A stretch of DNA of 64,000 nucleotides from assembly GCF_000425305.1 (NCBI RefSeq), contig NZ_KE384346.1, positions 122,919 through 186,918 of the forward strand. The letters are read 5' to 3'. Made by a program: the position numbers and the translations under genes. The notes beneath the pieces are model-generated. The model ran no database searches. It worked only from the letters and a program-made list of their open reading frames with translations, and was not told where the DNA came from. The first letter of the stretch is position 1, and each line of letters begins with the position of its first letter. Shown here piece after piece: positions 8,342-16,327 of the stretch. The DNA is from Psychroserpens burtonensis DSM 12212. Its GTDB lineage: Bacteria; Bacteroidota; Bacteroidia; Flavobacteriales; Flavobacteriaceae.

Positions 8342-10540
8342 TTATTTCACGAATTGAGATAATAAATGTCTTACTTCATCTGTGTTTTTGATATAAAACT
8401 TAGCGCTAGTTTTTTTAAAGCCAACTTTAATAGTATAGGCAGACTTTGGTAATTCTTGAAACATATATTCATCAGTCCAATCATCGCCTATACAAAACAT
8501 AAAATCATAATTTGTAGTATTAAGTAGTCTGGAAGACGCTCGGCCTTTATTCACACTGCTAGATTTAATTTCAATGACTTTATTCCCTTTTAAAACAGAT
8601 AGATCATGATTAGAAATTAAACTTGTTAATACAGTATCAATTTCTATGGTTCTAATTTGAGCAAGTTCTGGGTCTGCTTTTCTGTAATGCCACGCCAAAG
8701 AGTACCTCTTTTCTTCAATAAAAGTTCCAGGAGTTCTGTCAACAAACGTCTCTAAAATAGGTTTAATGTGTTCCATCCAACCATTTTTAACACGTTCTAA
8801 AGCTTCCCAATCTTCGTTAGGTATTTTTAGCCAAACACCATGATCGGTGATAAGCTTATACTCTTTATGGGCAAACCATGATGTGAATGTTTCTCTATCT
8901 CGACCGCTAATTAGAACGACATCGTTTTTATCGTCAGATTGAAGGGTGTCTAACAATGCATATAAGTGTTTATCTGGACTTGCCTCTTTAGGATTGTCCT
9001 TAAAGTTCACCAATGTGCCATCATAATCCAATAAAAACAAACGACGCTTAGCTGTATCGAATTTTGAAATCATTTTTTCTTGAATTTCGAAGTTCATGCG
9101 TTTCGCAATAATAACTGCACCTAGGTTTTTAGTGGCGAAAAGTGATTTCATAAACTCTTCGGCCCACTTTTCAACAGTATAACGTTTTAAACGTTTTTGA
9201 AGAATTTCCATTCTTGAACGCTGTTCTTTTAATGGCATCTCCAAAGCTTGTTTTAGCGTATCTGCTATTTGCTCAAAATTATTAGGATTTATAAGCATGG
9301 CTTCATTCATTTCTTTTGAAGCACCTGCCATTTCACTTAAAATTAATACACCATCTTGTTCGGTTCTTGTGGCCACATATTCTTTTGCGACAAGATTCAT
9401 ACCATCTCTTACCGGTGTTATCATTGCAATATGTGATGAGGTATAAAGATCTATAAGGTTTTCGAAAGGCATTGAGCGATAAAAATACCAAATTGGAGTC
9501 CAGCTTACAGTTGAAAATTGACCGTTTACACGACCTACAAGTTCATCGGTTTCACGTTTAAGTAATTGATATTGAGGCACATTTGATCTTGATGGAACTG
9601 CTAACATAATTAGGCGAACTTTTTCTTTATACTCAGGATATTTATTAAGAAAATATTCAAAAGCACGAATCCGGTTTGGGATGCCTTTTGTGTAATCCAT
9701 ACGATCAATAGATAAAATCATTCGTGCATCTTTGCTCGACTGAATATGGTCATCTAATCGTTTTTGAAGTTCAGATTTTTCTTCTTTTTTTTGTTTTAGA
9801 GCAGATTGATGAAATTTATTATAATCAATTCCCATAGGAAACGAGTCTACTTTCACAACTCGATCATCATAAGTAATTTCATTAAAGTTAACATCCAATC
9901 TCAAAATTCGTTTTACTGAGCTTAAAAAGTGACGTTGATAGTCGTATGTGTGAAAACCGATTAAATCAGCGCCCAACATGCCATGAAGTAATTCTTCGCG
10001 CCAAGGAAATGTTCTAAATATTTCATAGGAAGGGTATGGGATGTGTAAAAAGAAACCAACGGTCGTATTGGGTTTTTTGTCTTTAATAAGTTTTGGGACT
10101 AATAATAATTGATAATCATGAACCCAAACCGTATCTCCATCTTCTACATGCTCTAAAACTGCATCAGCAAACTTTTGATTAACCGCTTTATAAGAGTCCC
10201 AATACGTATTTTCAAACTCAGTATATTCCATGAAATAATGAAATAAAGGCCATAGCGTTCGATTGCTAAATCCATAATAGAAATTTTCAAGATCGTTTTG
10301 TGTGAGTGATACGGTGTCACATTTTTCCTTTTTAATAAGCGCTTTTACTTGTTTTGATAAGTCACTATTTAGCTCTTCTTCTGTTAGGCCAGACCAGCCA
10401 ATCCAAAGGCTGTTTCCTTCTTGATGTATAGTTTTTAATCCGGTGGCTAATCCACCAACACTGGGTTTAACTTGCAGTTGATTGTTATCGATTTTTATTT
10501 GTAGTGGCAATCTGTTTGAAACAATTATTGTTTTATTCAT
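8342..10540 (-). CDS. otsAB: Bifunctional trehalose-6-phosphate synthase / trehalose-phosphatase
   Basis: This 732-residue fusion makes trehalose in two steps: UDP-glucose plus glucose-6-phosphate to trehalose-6-phosphate, then dephosphorylation. Residues 1 to ~470 are a GT20 synthase (SVGGLATGL at 27-35, HDYQLLLVP at 141-149, SIDRMDYTKGIPNR around 277-290, VRDGMNLVAKEY at 377-388). Residues ~495-732 are a HAD phosphatase with the nucleophile motif LLDYDGT (Asp505, Asp507) and a later GDDWTD motif. It is divergent from the GH15 gene across 81 bp, so both promoters lie in that short interval. Trehalose usually serves osmotic or desiccation protection. Confidence 0.95.
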   Translation of the reverse strand: MNKTIIVSNRLPLQIKIDNNQLQVKPSVGGLATGLKTIHQEGNSLWIGWSGLTEEELNSDLSKQVKALIKKEKCDTVSLTQNDLENFYYGFSNRTLWPLFHYFMEYTEFENTYWDSYKAVNQKFADAVLEHVEDGDTVWVHDYQLLLVPKLIKDKKPNTTVGFFLHIPYPSYEIFRTFPWREELLHGMLGADLIGFHTYDYQRHFLSSVKRILRLDVNFNEITYDDRVVKVDSFPMGIDYNKFHQSALKQKKEEKSELQKRLDDHIQSSKDARMILSIDRMDYTKGIPNRIRAFEYFLNKYPEYKEKVRLIMLAVPSRSNVPQYQLLKRETDELVGRVNGQFSTVSWTPIWYFYRSMPFENLIDLYTSSHIAMITPVRDGMNLVAKEYVATRTEQDGVLILSEMAGASKEMNEAMLINPNNFEQIADTLKQALEMPLKEQRSRMEILQKRLKRYTVEKWAEEFMKSLFATKNLGAVIIAKRMNFEIQEKMISKFDTAKRRLFLLDYDGTLVNFKDNPKEASPDKHLYALLDTLQSDDKNDVVLISGRDRETFTSWFAHKEYKLITDHGVWLKIPNEDWEALERVKNGWMEHIKPILETFVDRTPGTFIEEKRYSLAWHYRKADPELAQIRTIEIDTVLTSLISNHDLSVLKGNKVIEIKSSSVNKGRASSRLLNTTNYDFMFCIGDDWTDEYMFQELPKSAYTIKVGFKKTSAKFYIKNTDEVRHLLSQFVK

Positions 10541-10621
10541 CCTAAATATTTTGATTATCGATAGCTTTTTTATTATTTTTATTTAAACTGTATTGTAAAC
10601 ACTTAATATAAAAAAAAAGAT

Positions 10622-12412
10622 TTGAATAATAACTTAGACTACGGAATAATAGGCAATTGTAGAAGCGCAGCATTAATTTCAAAAACAGGATCGCTCGATT
10701 GGTGCTGTTTACCTGAGTTTGATTCCTCATCAGTTTTTGCAAAATTATTAGATGATAATATTGGTGGAAGTTTTGAATTTTTAGTCTCAACAGAGTATGC
10801 CGTCTCCCAAGCCTATGTGGATAACACCTGCATCTTAGTAACGCAATTTTATTCCGAAGAAAACACTTTTGAAGTCCATGATTTTATGCCACGCTATAAA
10901 AAGGAAAATGGCGATTATTACGCGCCTCCAGAAGTGATTAGATATATTAAGCATATTAAGGGTCAGCCTAAATTTAAAGTTAAATACAACCCAAAACTTG
11001 AATATGCTTTGGGTAAAACCAATACTTATATTAAGGATGATTTCATCGTAAGTCTTACGGAAAAGGAGAAATTTGATTCGCTTTTTTTGTATACTAATTT
11101 TGATAAGAATGCTGTCGTTCACGGTAAAGAAATTACTTTGAAAACCGATGGCTATTTTCAGGTTGGTTACAACGAAAAACTACTTACGTCTACAGCTACA
11201 AAAGTGTGCATAGAGTTAGATCGTACCAAAGCGTATTGGCTTGATTGGATGGAACGCACACCTACTTATAAATCTTATAATGCTGAGATTTCTAGAAGTG
11301 CGATGACCTTAAAACTGCTTAGTTATGAGAAAACAGGCGCTGTTTTAGCTGCAGTTACGACCTCTTTACCAGAAACTATTGGAGAGGTCCGTAATTGGGA
11401 TTATCGTTTTTGTTGGATTAGAGATGCCTCTATGGTGATAAAAGTAGTGTCTTATTTAGGGCATAAACGTATGGCTAAACGCTATTTGAGTTTTATAATT
11501 AATTTGATTCCTGATAAGGATGAGAATCTCCAAATTATGTACGGTATTAATGGTGAAAAGCAATTGACAGAGTTACAACTAGACCATCTTAAAGGGTATA
11601 TGAACTCTAAACCGGTACGCATAGGTAATGCTGCTTTTTCACAACGTCAAAATGATATCTACGGTATTTTAATGGATGTCATCCATCAGCAATTAGTTAA
11701 ATTTAATACAGATATAGAGAATGGAGAGGAACTTTGGTCTATAACAAAAGGTATTGTTTGGGTTGTTAATAAACATTGGCAAGAACCAGATAAAGGAATT
11801 TGGGAGTTTAGAACAGAAGATAGGCACTTTACGTTTTCAAAAGTACTATGTTGGGTAGCCATTGATAAAGCGATTAAGGTTGCCAAAATTTTAGGTAAAG
11901 ATCATAAACTTAAAAAATGGTTGCCTCTAGAGAAACAAATTAAGGAAGATATCATGAGCAATGCATGGAATGATGATGCAAAGGCCTTCACGCAGAGTTA
12001 TGGCTCAACAGATTTAGATACCTCAGTATTACTTATGGAACCTTATGGCTTTATCTTAGCAAAAGACCCAAAGTATATAAGTACTGTAAAAGCAATAGAG
12101 CATGAGTTAAGTAATGATGGACTCCTGTATAGATATAAAAACAAGGATGATTTTGGACTGCCGTCCTCATCTTTTACTATTTGTACGTTTTGGTTTATTA
12201 ATAGTTTATACAAAATTGGTGAAGAGCAGAAGGCTAAAAAATTATTTGATCAATTATTATCATATAGCAATCACTTAGGATTGTTTAGTGAAGATATTGA
12301 TTTTAAGACCAAACGGTTATTAGGTAATTTTCCTCAAGCATATTCGCACCTAGCGCTTATTGAAACGGCAATAAACTTGTCAAAAATAACCAAAGAGGAA
12401 AAAGTAAAATAG
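10622..12412 (+). CDS. GH15 family glycoside hydrolase (glucoamylase/trehalase-like)
   Basis: At 596 residues it shows the typical bacterial GH15 start (LDYGIIGNCRSAALIS, SLDWCCLPEFDSSSVFAKLL) and the (alpha/alpha)6-barrel motif NWDYRFCWIRDA near residue 260. It has no signal peptide, so it is cytoplasmic. The start is a TTG at 10622, placed where the family normally begins; no ATG fits. It diverges from otsAB, so hydrolysis of trehalose is more likely than starch hydrolysis; GH15 members include true trehalases. The substrate is inferred from context. Confidence 0.9.
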   Translation: MNNNLDYGIIGNCRSAALISKTGSLDWCCLPEFDSSSVFAKLLDDNIGGSFEFLVSTEYAVSQAYVDNTCILVTQFYSEENTFEVHDFMPRYKKENGDYYAPPEVIRYIKHIKGQPKFKVKYNPKLEYALGKTNTYIKDDFIVSLTEKEKFDSLFLYTNFDKNAVVHGKEITLKTDGYFQVGYNEKLLTSTATKVCIELDRTKAYWLDWMERTPTYKSYNAEISRSAMTLKLLSYEKTGAVLAAVTTSLPETIGEVRNWDYRFCWIRDASMVIKVVSYLGHKRMAKRYLSFIINLIPDKDENLQIMYGINGEKQLTELQLDHLKGYMNSKPVRIGNAAFSQRQNDIYGILMDVIHQQLVKFNTDIENGEELWSITKGIVWVVNKHWQEPDKGIWEFRTEDRHFTFSKVLCWVAIDKAIKVAKILGKDHKLKKWLPLEKQIKEDIMSNAWNDDAKAFTQSYGSTDLDTSVLLMEPYGFILAKDPKYISTVKAIEHELSNDGLLYRYKNKDDFGLPSSSFTICTFWFINSLYKIGEEQKAKKLFDQLLSYSNHLGLFSEDIDFKTKRLLGNFPQAYSHLALIETAINLSKITKEEKVK

Positions 12413-12473
12413 GACATGCATTGACCATTAGAAATTCTATTAATGAAAATGCCTAAATAGGTTAGAATTTTAT

Positions 12474-12959
12474 TTAAGACGACTTTTTATAATTGAATTT
12501 TACTATTTCTACTTCACCATTATCATTTTTGATATCTACGTACACATTCATTTCGTTATCGCTTACTTTTTCAAAACTCATACCTTCAAAAATAACTTGA
12601 GTTGGTGTTATCTTAATTAAAGGAAAATCTACAGTTTCATTTTTAGTTTCCCAACCTTTTAAATCATTATCAAAATGTTTTAGCTGAAGGACTAGTGAAT
12701 TTTCAATTTCTCGTATAATTTCAATTTCATAAAACGAGACTTCACCCTTATTGATAAGTTTGAAGGTCGCCATCATAGAGCCTCCAGAAGGTTCACTCCA
12801 ATTTTCTTCGGTTTGACCACCAAATGCTTCACCTTTCCAATTGCCCGATATCCATTTGATGTTTTCTAGTTTTGGAGCAAGCGTATCTTTTATTTGCATG
12901 CCTTTTTCAGCTTGAGCAGATACAGTTAAACTGAATAAAAAAAGGAGTATTTGTTTCAT
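12474..12959 (-). CDS. DUF6265-type periplasmic protein
   Basis: A 161-residue protein with a signal peptide (MKQILLFLFSLTVSAQA) and a beta-rich domain resembling DUF6265: KWISGNWKGE, WSEPSGGSMMATFKLI, ILQLKHF-like strand, VIFEGMSFEKV. The function is unknown. It is 33 nt downstream of the PycTM-like gene, on the same strand, and may be the last gene of that operon. A weak hairpin (AAATTCTA/TAGAATTT, 12432-12470) follows the convergent GH15 gene. Confidence 0.75.
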   Translation of the reverse strand: MKQILLFLFSLTVSAQAEKGMQIKDTLAPKLENIKWISGNWKGEAFGGQTEENWSEPSGGSMMATFKLINKGEVSFYEIEIIREIENSLVLQLKHFDNDLKGWETKNETVDFPLIKITPTQVIFEGMSFEKVSDNEMNVYVDIKNDNGEVEIVKFNYKKSS

Positions 12960-12992
12960 TTATGACTTAAGATTTTTTTTGTTAGTACACTA

Positions 12993-13538
12993 TTATGTTA
13001 ATATATAAACAATGTGGTATAAACCTGTTATAAACAAAATAATAAGTCCAATAGCTAAAAAGCTGATAGCACGCTTTACATTTCTAAATTTCCAATCCGC
13101 TATTTTTGATATAATAAAGATTTGTTCGCCTAGTTGACCAAATAGTGCTTCTTCATCTTTACTCATCGCTAAAAACGTTTTTGAAAATTCCTTAATATCA
13201 CCAAACTTTGAAATCACATCCTTAAAGAAAAACATATTTTTGGAGAACTTACCTTCAATCCTTGGAATAAAACAACGTACACAAAAAAAGATAGAAGCCA
13301 CAGTGCAAACAGCCCACAAACCAAGAAGTATAAATAGAAAAATATCACTGCTCAATGTATCTGAGAAGTTCTTTGTGCCTTGATAAATAAAATTCAGCAA
13401 AATACCATAAAAAGATAGGATTAAACCTGCTTTAAGTTCGGATGCTTTAATGAGGCTGGTTAAATAACTGATGGTTCCCCAATAATGATCGATTAAATCG
13501 TCAGTGTGTTTGTTTTTATTTATGTTTTGTTCTTCCAT
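12993..13538 (-). CDS. PycTM-like (Pycsar effector family, former DUF5706) membrane protein
   Basis: This 181-residue protein has a short cytoplasmic N-terminus, a first membrane segment preceded by the family pattern SLIKASELKAGLILSFYGIL (~31-53), a second (~66-90) ending CFIPR, a soluble helical section with FFFKDVISKFGD and MSKDEEALFGQLGEQIF, and a third membrane segment (~157-178). This layout fits the Pycsar effector family, in which a cyclic nucleotide made by a partner cyclase triggers membrane damage. It begins 15 nt after a receiver-cyclase gene, the two-gene arrangement expected for such a pair. Whether it acts in phage defence or in ordinary signalling is not known. The family call rests on pattern recognition without a profile search. 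Confidence 0.75.
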   Translation of the reverse strand: MEEQNINKNKHTDDLIDHYWGTISYLTSLIKASELKAGLILSFYGILLNFIYQGTKNFSDTLSSDIFLFILLGLWAVCTVASIFFCVRCFIPRIEGKFSKNMFFFKDVISKFGDIKEFSKTFLAMSKDEEALFGQLGEQIFIISKIADWKFRNVKRAISFLAIGLIILFITGLYHIVYILT

Positions 13539-13553
13539 TATTGGTGATTTAAC

Positions 13554-14594
13554 TTATTCTATGACTTGATAAATGGTAAGCGGATTTGCTTTATTCTTTA
13601 CATTGATACTTCCTACTTTTTCACATTTAAAGGATTCTTTTACTTTTTGGTAGCACTCTTCAGAAATAATAATCTGGTTTTCTTTTGCTGCATCCTGTAA
13701 TCGAGCAGCAGTATTTACGGTATCTCCAATAACCGTATAATCTAAACGTTTAAGACTTAAAGACCCAATATTACCCGAAATCATCTCACCACTTTTGATA
13801 CCAATAGATACTTTAGGCTTATAGTCTAGATTGCCTTCTAGAGCAGGAAGATTATTTATTTTTTCACATACAGCAAGCGAGGCGTCAATGGCGCGATCTA
13901 AATGATATTCCCCTTTAAAAACAGCCATAATGGCATCGCCAATAAACTTATCGATGTAACCTTTGTGCTGCATTATTTCCTTAACCATTTCATCAAAATA
14001 AGAATTTATAAGTGTAACAACCGTATCTGCTTTTGCATTTTCACTGATTTTCGTAAAACCGCAAATATCAATAAATATGACCGTAGCCTCAATGGTTTCG
14101 TTTGCCATTATGGTAGATTCATATTCGCGATTGCTCATAAAATTAAGTACATTTTCGTCCACATACATTTTCAAGATGTTATTCTCCTTTATGGCTTGTA
14201 AAGTCTCTTTAATATGCTTCGCATGTTTTATAGTTTTTTCCATTGTAAGGGTTAAATCCTCAAAATTGATGGGCTTAGTTATAAAATCGTAGGCACCACG
14301 ATTCATAGCTGTTCTAATGTTTGCCATATCTCCATAAGCAGAAACAATAACAGATTTAATTAACGGACATGTTTCGTGAAGCTTCGATAAAAGCGTTAGG
14401 CCATCCATTTCTGGCATATTGATGTCACTCAGCACAATATCAACGTCTGGATCTTCCAATAATTTTTCTAAGGCATGACGACCATTTTCTGCAAACAGAA
14501 ACTCGTATTCTTTATCTCGAATTTTCTTTCGGAACTTTTGTTTTATCAAAACTTCTAAATCCGCTTCATCATCAACTACTAATATTTTTGCCAT
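13554..14594 (-). CDS. Receiver domain fused to class III nucleotide cyclase
   Basis: The 346-residue protein has a REC domain (1-125: DDE at 8-10, phospho-acceptor Asp57, Ser85, Lys107), a helical linker (125-165) and a class III cyclase domain (~168-346). Cyclase residues are all present: metal-binding Asp176 (FIDICGF) and Asp220 ([12 protein letters not shown]), base-selecting Lys216 and Thr287 (LDYTVIGD), and transition-state Asn294 and Arg298 (VNTAARL). A Lys/Thr pair is typical of class IIIb adenylyl cyclases such as cyanobacterial CyaC, so cAMP is the expected product rather than cUMP/cCMP. Its ATG overlaps the stop of the previous receiver gene (TAATG), which suggests translational coupling. 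Phosphorylation by the upstream kinases would gate it. Confidence 0.92.
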   Translation of the reverse strand: MAKILVVDDEADLEVLIKQKFRKKIRDKEYEFLFAENGRHALEKLLEDPDVDIVLSDINMPEMDGLTLLSKLHETCPLIKSVIVSAYGDMANIRTAMNRGAYDFITKPINFEDLTLTMEKTIKHAKHIKETLQAIKENNILKMYVDENVLNFMSNREYESTIMANETIEATVIFIDICGFTKISENAKADTVVTLINSYFDEMVKEIMQHKGYIDKFIGDAIMAVFKGEYHLDRAIDASLAVCEKINNLPALEGNLDYKPKVSIGIKSGEMISGNIGSLSLKRLDYTVIGDTVNTAARLQDAAKENQIIISEECYQKVKESFKCEKVGSINVKNKANPLTIYQVIE

Positions 14595-14968
14595 TATATT
14601 TTTTGGATTAATTTTTCTTTTAATAATTTAAAATCTACAGGTTTTGTCAAAAAATCGTCTGCGCCAAGTGCTTTAGCAGTATTAAAATTTTCGTCATCCC
14701 CATAAGCGGTTATCATCATGACCACAGGTGGAGGTGCCACATAGTCTTTTTTGATGGTTTTTAATAATTCGAGACCACTCATACCTGGCATATTTATGTC
14801 TGAGAGAATAAGAACCGCTTCATGAGCAATGTTTTCAAGAGTTTTTAAAGCTTCCTCACCAGAGAAGGCAAATACAAAATCAAGTTCTCCATTTCTTATT
14901 TCTTTTCTAAAACGTTGTAAAAAAAGTGTTTTTACATCTTGCTCGTCATCTACTACTAATATTTTCAT
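14594..14968 (-). CDS. Single-domain response regulator
   Basis: A 124-residue stand-alone receiver with the DDE pocket (residues 7-9), phospho-acceptor Asp57 (LSDINMP), Thr87 and Lys109 (LTKP). It resembles the receiver half of the next gene ([16 protein letters not shown] against [16 protein letters not shown]), so the two share an origin. It follows the last kinase of the array by 19 nt and overlaps the cyclase gene by one base. It is a likely phosphate sink or shuttle between the kinases and the receiver-cyclase. Confidence 0.9.
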   Translation of the reverse strand: MKILVVDDEQDVKTLFLQRFRKEIRNGELDFVFAFSGEEALKTLENIAHEAVLILSDINMPGMSGLELLKTIKKDYVAPPPVVMMITAYGDDENFNTAKALGADDFLTKPVDFKLLKEKLIQKI

Positions 14969-14987
14969 ATCAATTTTTTTTTATTTT

Positions 14988-16322
14988 TTATTTTGGAATA
15001 TTGATGGTAAAGGTTGTGCCTTCTCCTTCTTTACTTTCTACTTTTAGTTCGCCTCCATGCGATTTAACAATATCATAACTCATAGATAATCCTAATCCTG
15101 TTCCTTCTCCTGAAGCTTTGGTTGTGAAAAAGGGTTGAAATATTTTATCCAATATATCTTTAGGGATACCAGAACCGTTGTCTTTTACTGTAATAAAAAC
15201 TTGATCTCCTAATTGCTTTGTACTTAACCAGATTATTGGAGTTTTATCAGGTTCTTTATCAGGTTCTTTATTTGGAGTATTTACTTTAGGAGATATAGCA
15301 TGTAAAGCATTAGTAATTAAATTAAGTATTACTCTACCAATATCTTGCGCTACTACATTTATTTTACCAAGGGATTCATCAAAATCTGTGTTTAGTGTGG
15401 CATTAAAAGTTTTGTCTTTTGCACGAAGTCCGTGATATGCCAAACGTAAATACTCGTCAGCAATCGCATTGATGTTTGTGGGTTCCTTTTCCCCGCTTGT
15501 GTTTCTGCTATGTTTTAACATTCCTTTTACGATGGAATCTGCTCGTTTGCCATGGTGGTTTATTTTTTTCTGATTTTCCTTAATATCGTTAGAAATCGCT
15601 ATCACTTCGTCATAATTACCAGTTTTCAGTTCGTCCTGCATCTCATCAATTAATTCTACGTTTACTTCAGAAAAATTATTGACAAAGTTTAGCGGGTTTT
15701 GTATTTCGTGAGCAATACCAGCAGTAAGTTCACCTAAGCTTGCCATTTTTTCAGATTGAATGAGTTGAGATTGCGTTGCTTTTAACTGCAGAATGGCTGT
15801 TTCCAATTCTTTGTTTTTTTTAACCAAATCTGAAGTCCGTTCGGTAACAATCTTTTCTAATTCAATTGTTTTTTGTTTCCACTGATCAACACCAAAAGTA
15901 TCCGTTTCGCTTTCAACCTGTTCGGGTTTTGAGCCATGCCAATGCACTATGAACCATGTATCATCTTGAAATTCTAATACGACTGTAAATCGTAATTCCA
16001 TTTTTATACGCTCACCATCAACGTCCATTTTAACTATTATATCATCCGAAAATACTGCTGAATTTCCGTCTTTTGAAACACGATGTACGATTGGTACAAT
16101 ATTCCATTTCATATTTAAATCTTTGCATTGCTCTCGTTGCCTTTCAATTATGGTATAGAATTGTGATTTTGAAAACACATGCTCATCTACAGCTGTACCA
16201 AAACCAGTTATATCATCTAATAGTATAGCATCTAAAGTCTTTAAGGGAATGATTTCGCTTGTGGCAACTTCAAAAAATTTCTGATAGGTGTCTTCAAGAA
16301 GTTTTCGTTTTAATGTCGTCAT
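14988..16322 (-). CDS. Sensor histidine kinase with N-terminal NTF2/SnoaL-like domain (array kinase 8)
   Basis: The smallest kinase of the array (444 residues), with no membrane segment. Residues ~10-130 look like an NTF2/SnoaL-like alpha+beta pocket (HRVSKDGNSAVFSDD, VVLEFQDDTWFIVHWHGS). A coiled coil (~150-190) leads to the shared kinase core: [17 protein letters not shown], phospho-acceptor His205 in [11 protein letters not shown] box, DNGSGIP and [14 protein letters not shown] short proline/lysine-rich insertion (NTPNKEPDKEPDKTP) after the N box is private to this copy and is itself an internal repeat. There is no receiver or DNA-binding domain. It starts 5 nt after the preceding kinase gene. 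Confidence 0.92.
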   Translation of the reverse strand: MTTLKRKLLEDTYQKFFEVATSEIIPLKTLDAILLDDITGFGTAVDEHVFSKSQFYTIIERQREQCKDLNMKWNIVPIVHRVSKDGNSAVFSDDIIVKMDVDGERIKMELRFTVVLEFQDDTWFIVHWHGSKPEQVESETDTFGVDQWKQKTIELEKIVTERTSDLVKKNKELETAILQLKATQSQLIQSEKMASLGELTAGIAHEIQNPLNFVNNFSEVNVELIDEMQDELKTGNYDEVIAISNDIKENQKKINHHGKRADSIVKGMLKHSRNTSGEKEPTNINAIADEYLRLAYHGLRAKDKTFNATLNTDFDESLGKINVVAQDIGRVILNLITNALHAISPKVNTPNKEPDKEPDKTPIIWLSTKQLGDQVFITVKDNGSGIPKDILDKIFQPFFTTKASGEGTGLGLSMSYDIVKSHGGELKVESKEGEGTTFTINIPK

Positions 16323-16327
16323 AATCT

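Noticed and set aside
10542-10790. An 82-codon minus-strand frame upstream of otsAB
   Set aside because: It overlaps the start of the GH15 gene and has AT-rich, random composition.
12432-12470. Hairpin AAATTCTA/TAGAATTT between the GH15 and DUF6265 genes as a terminator
   Set aside because: The 8-bp AT-rich stem with a 23-nt loop is too weak to claim.
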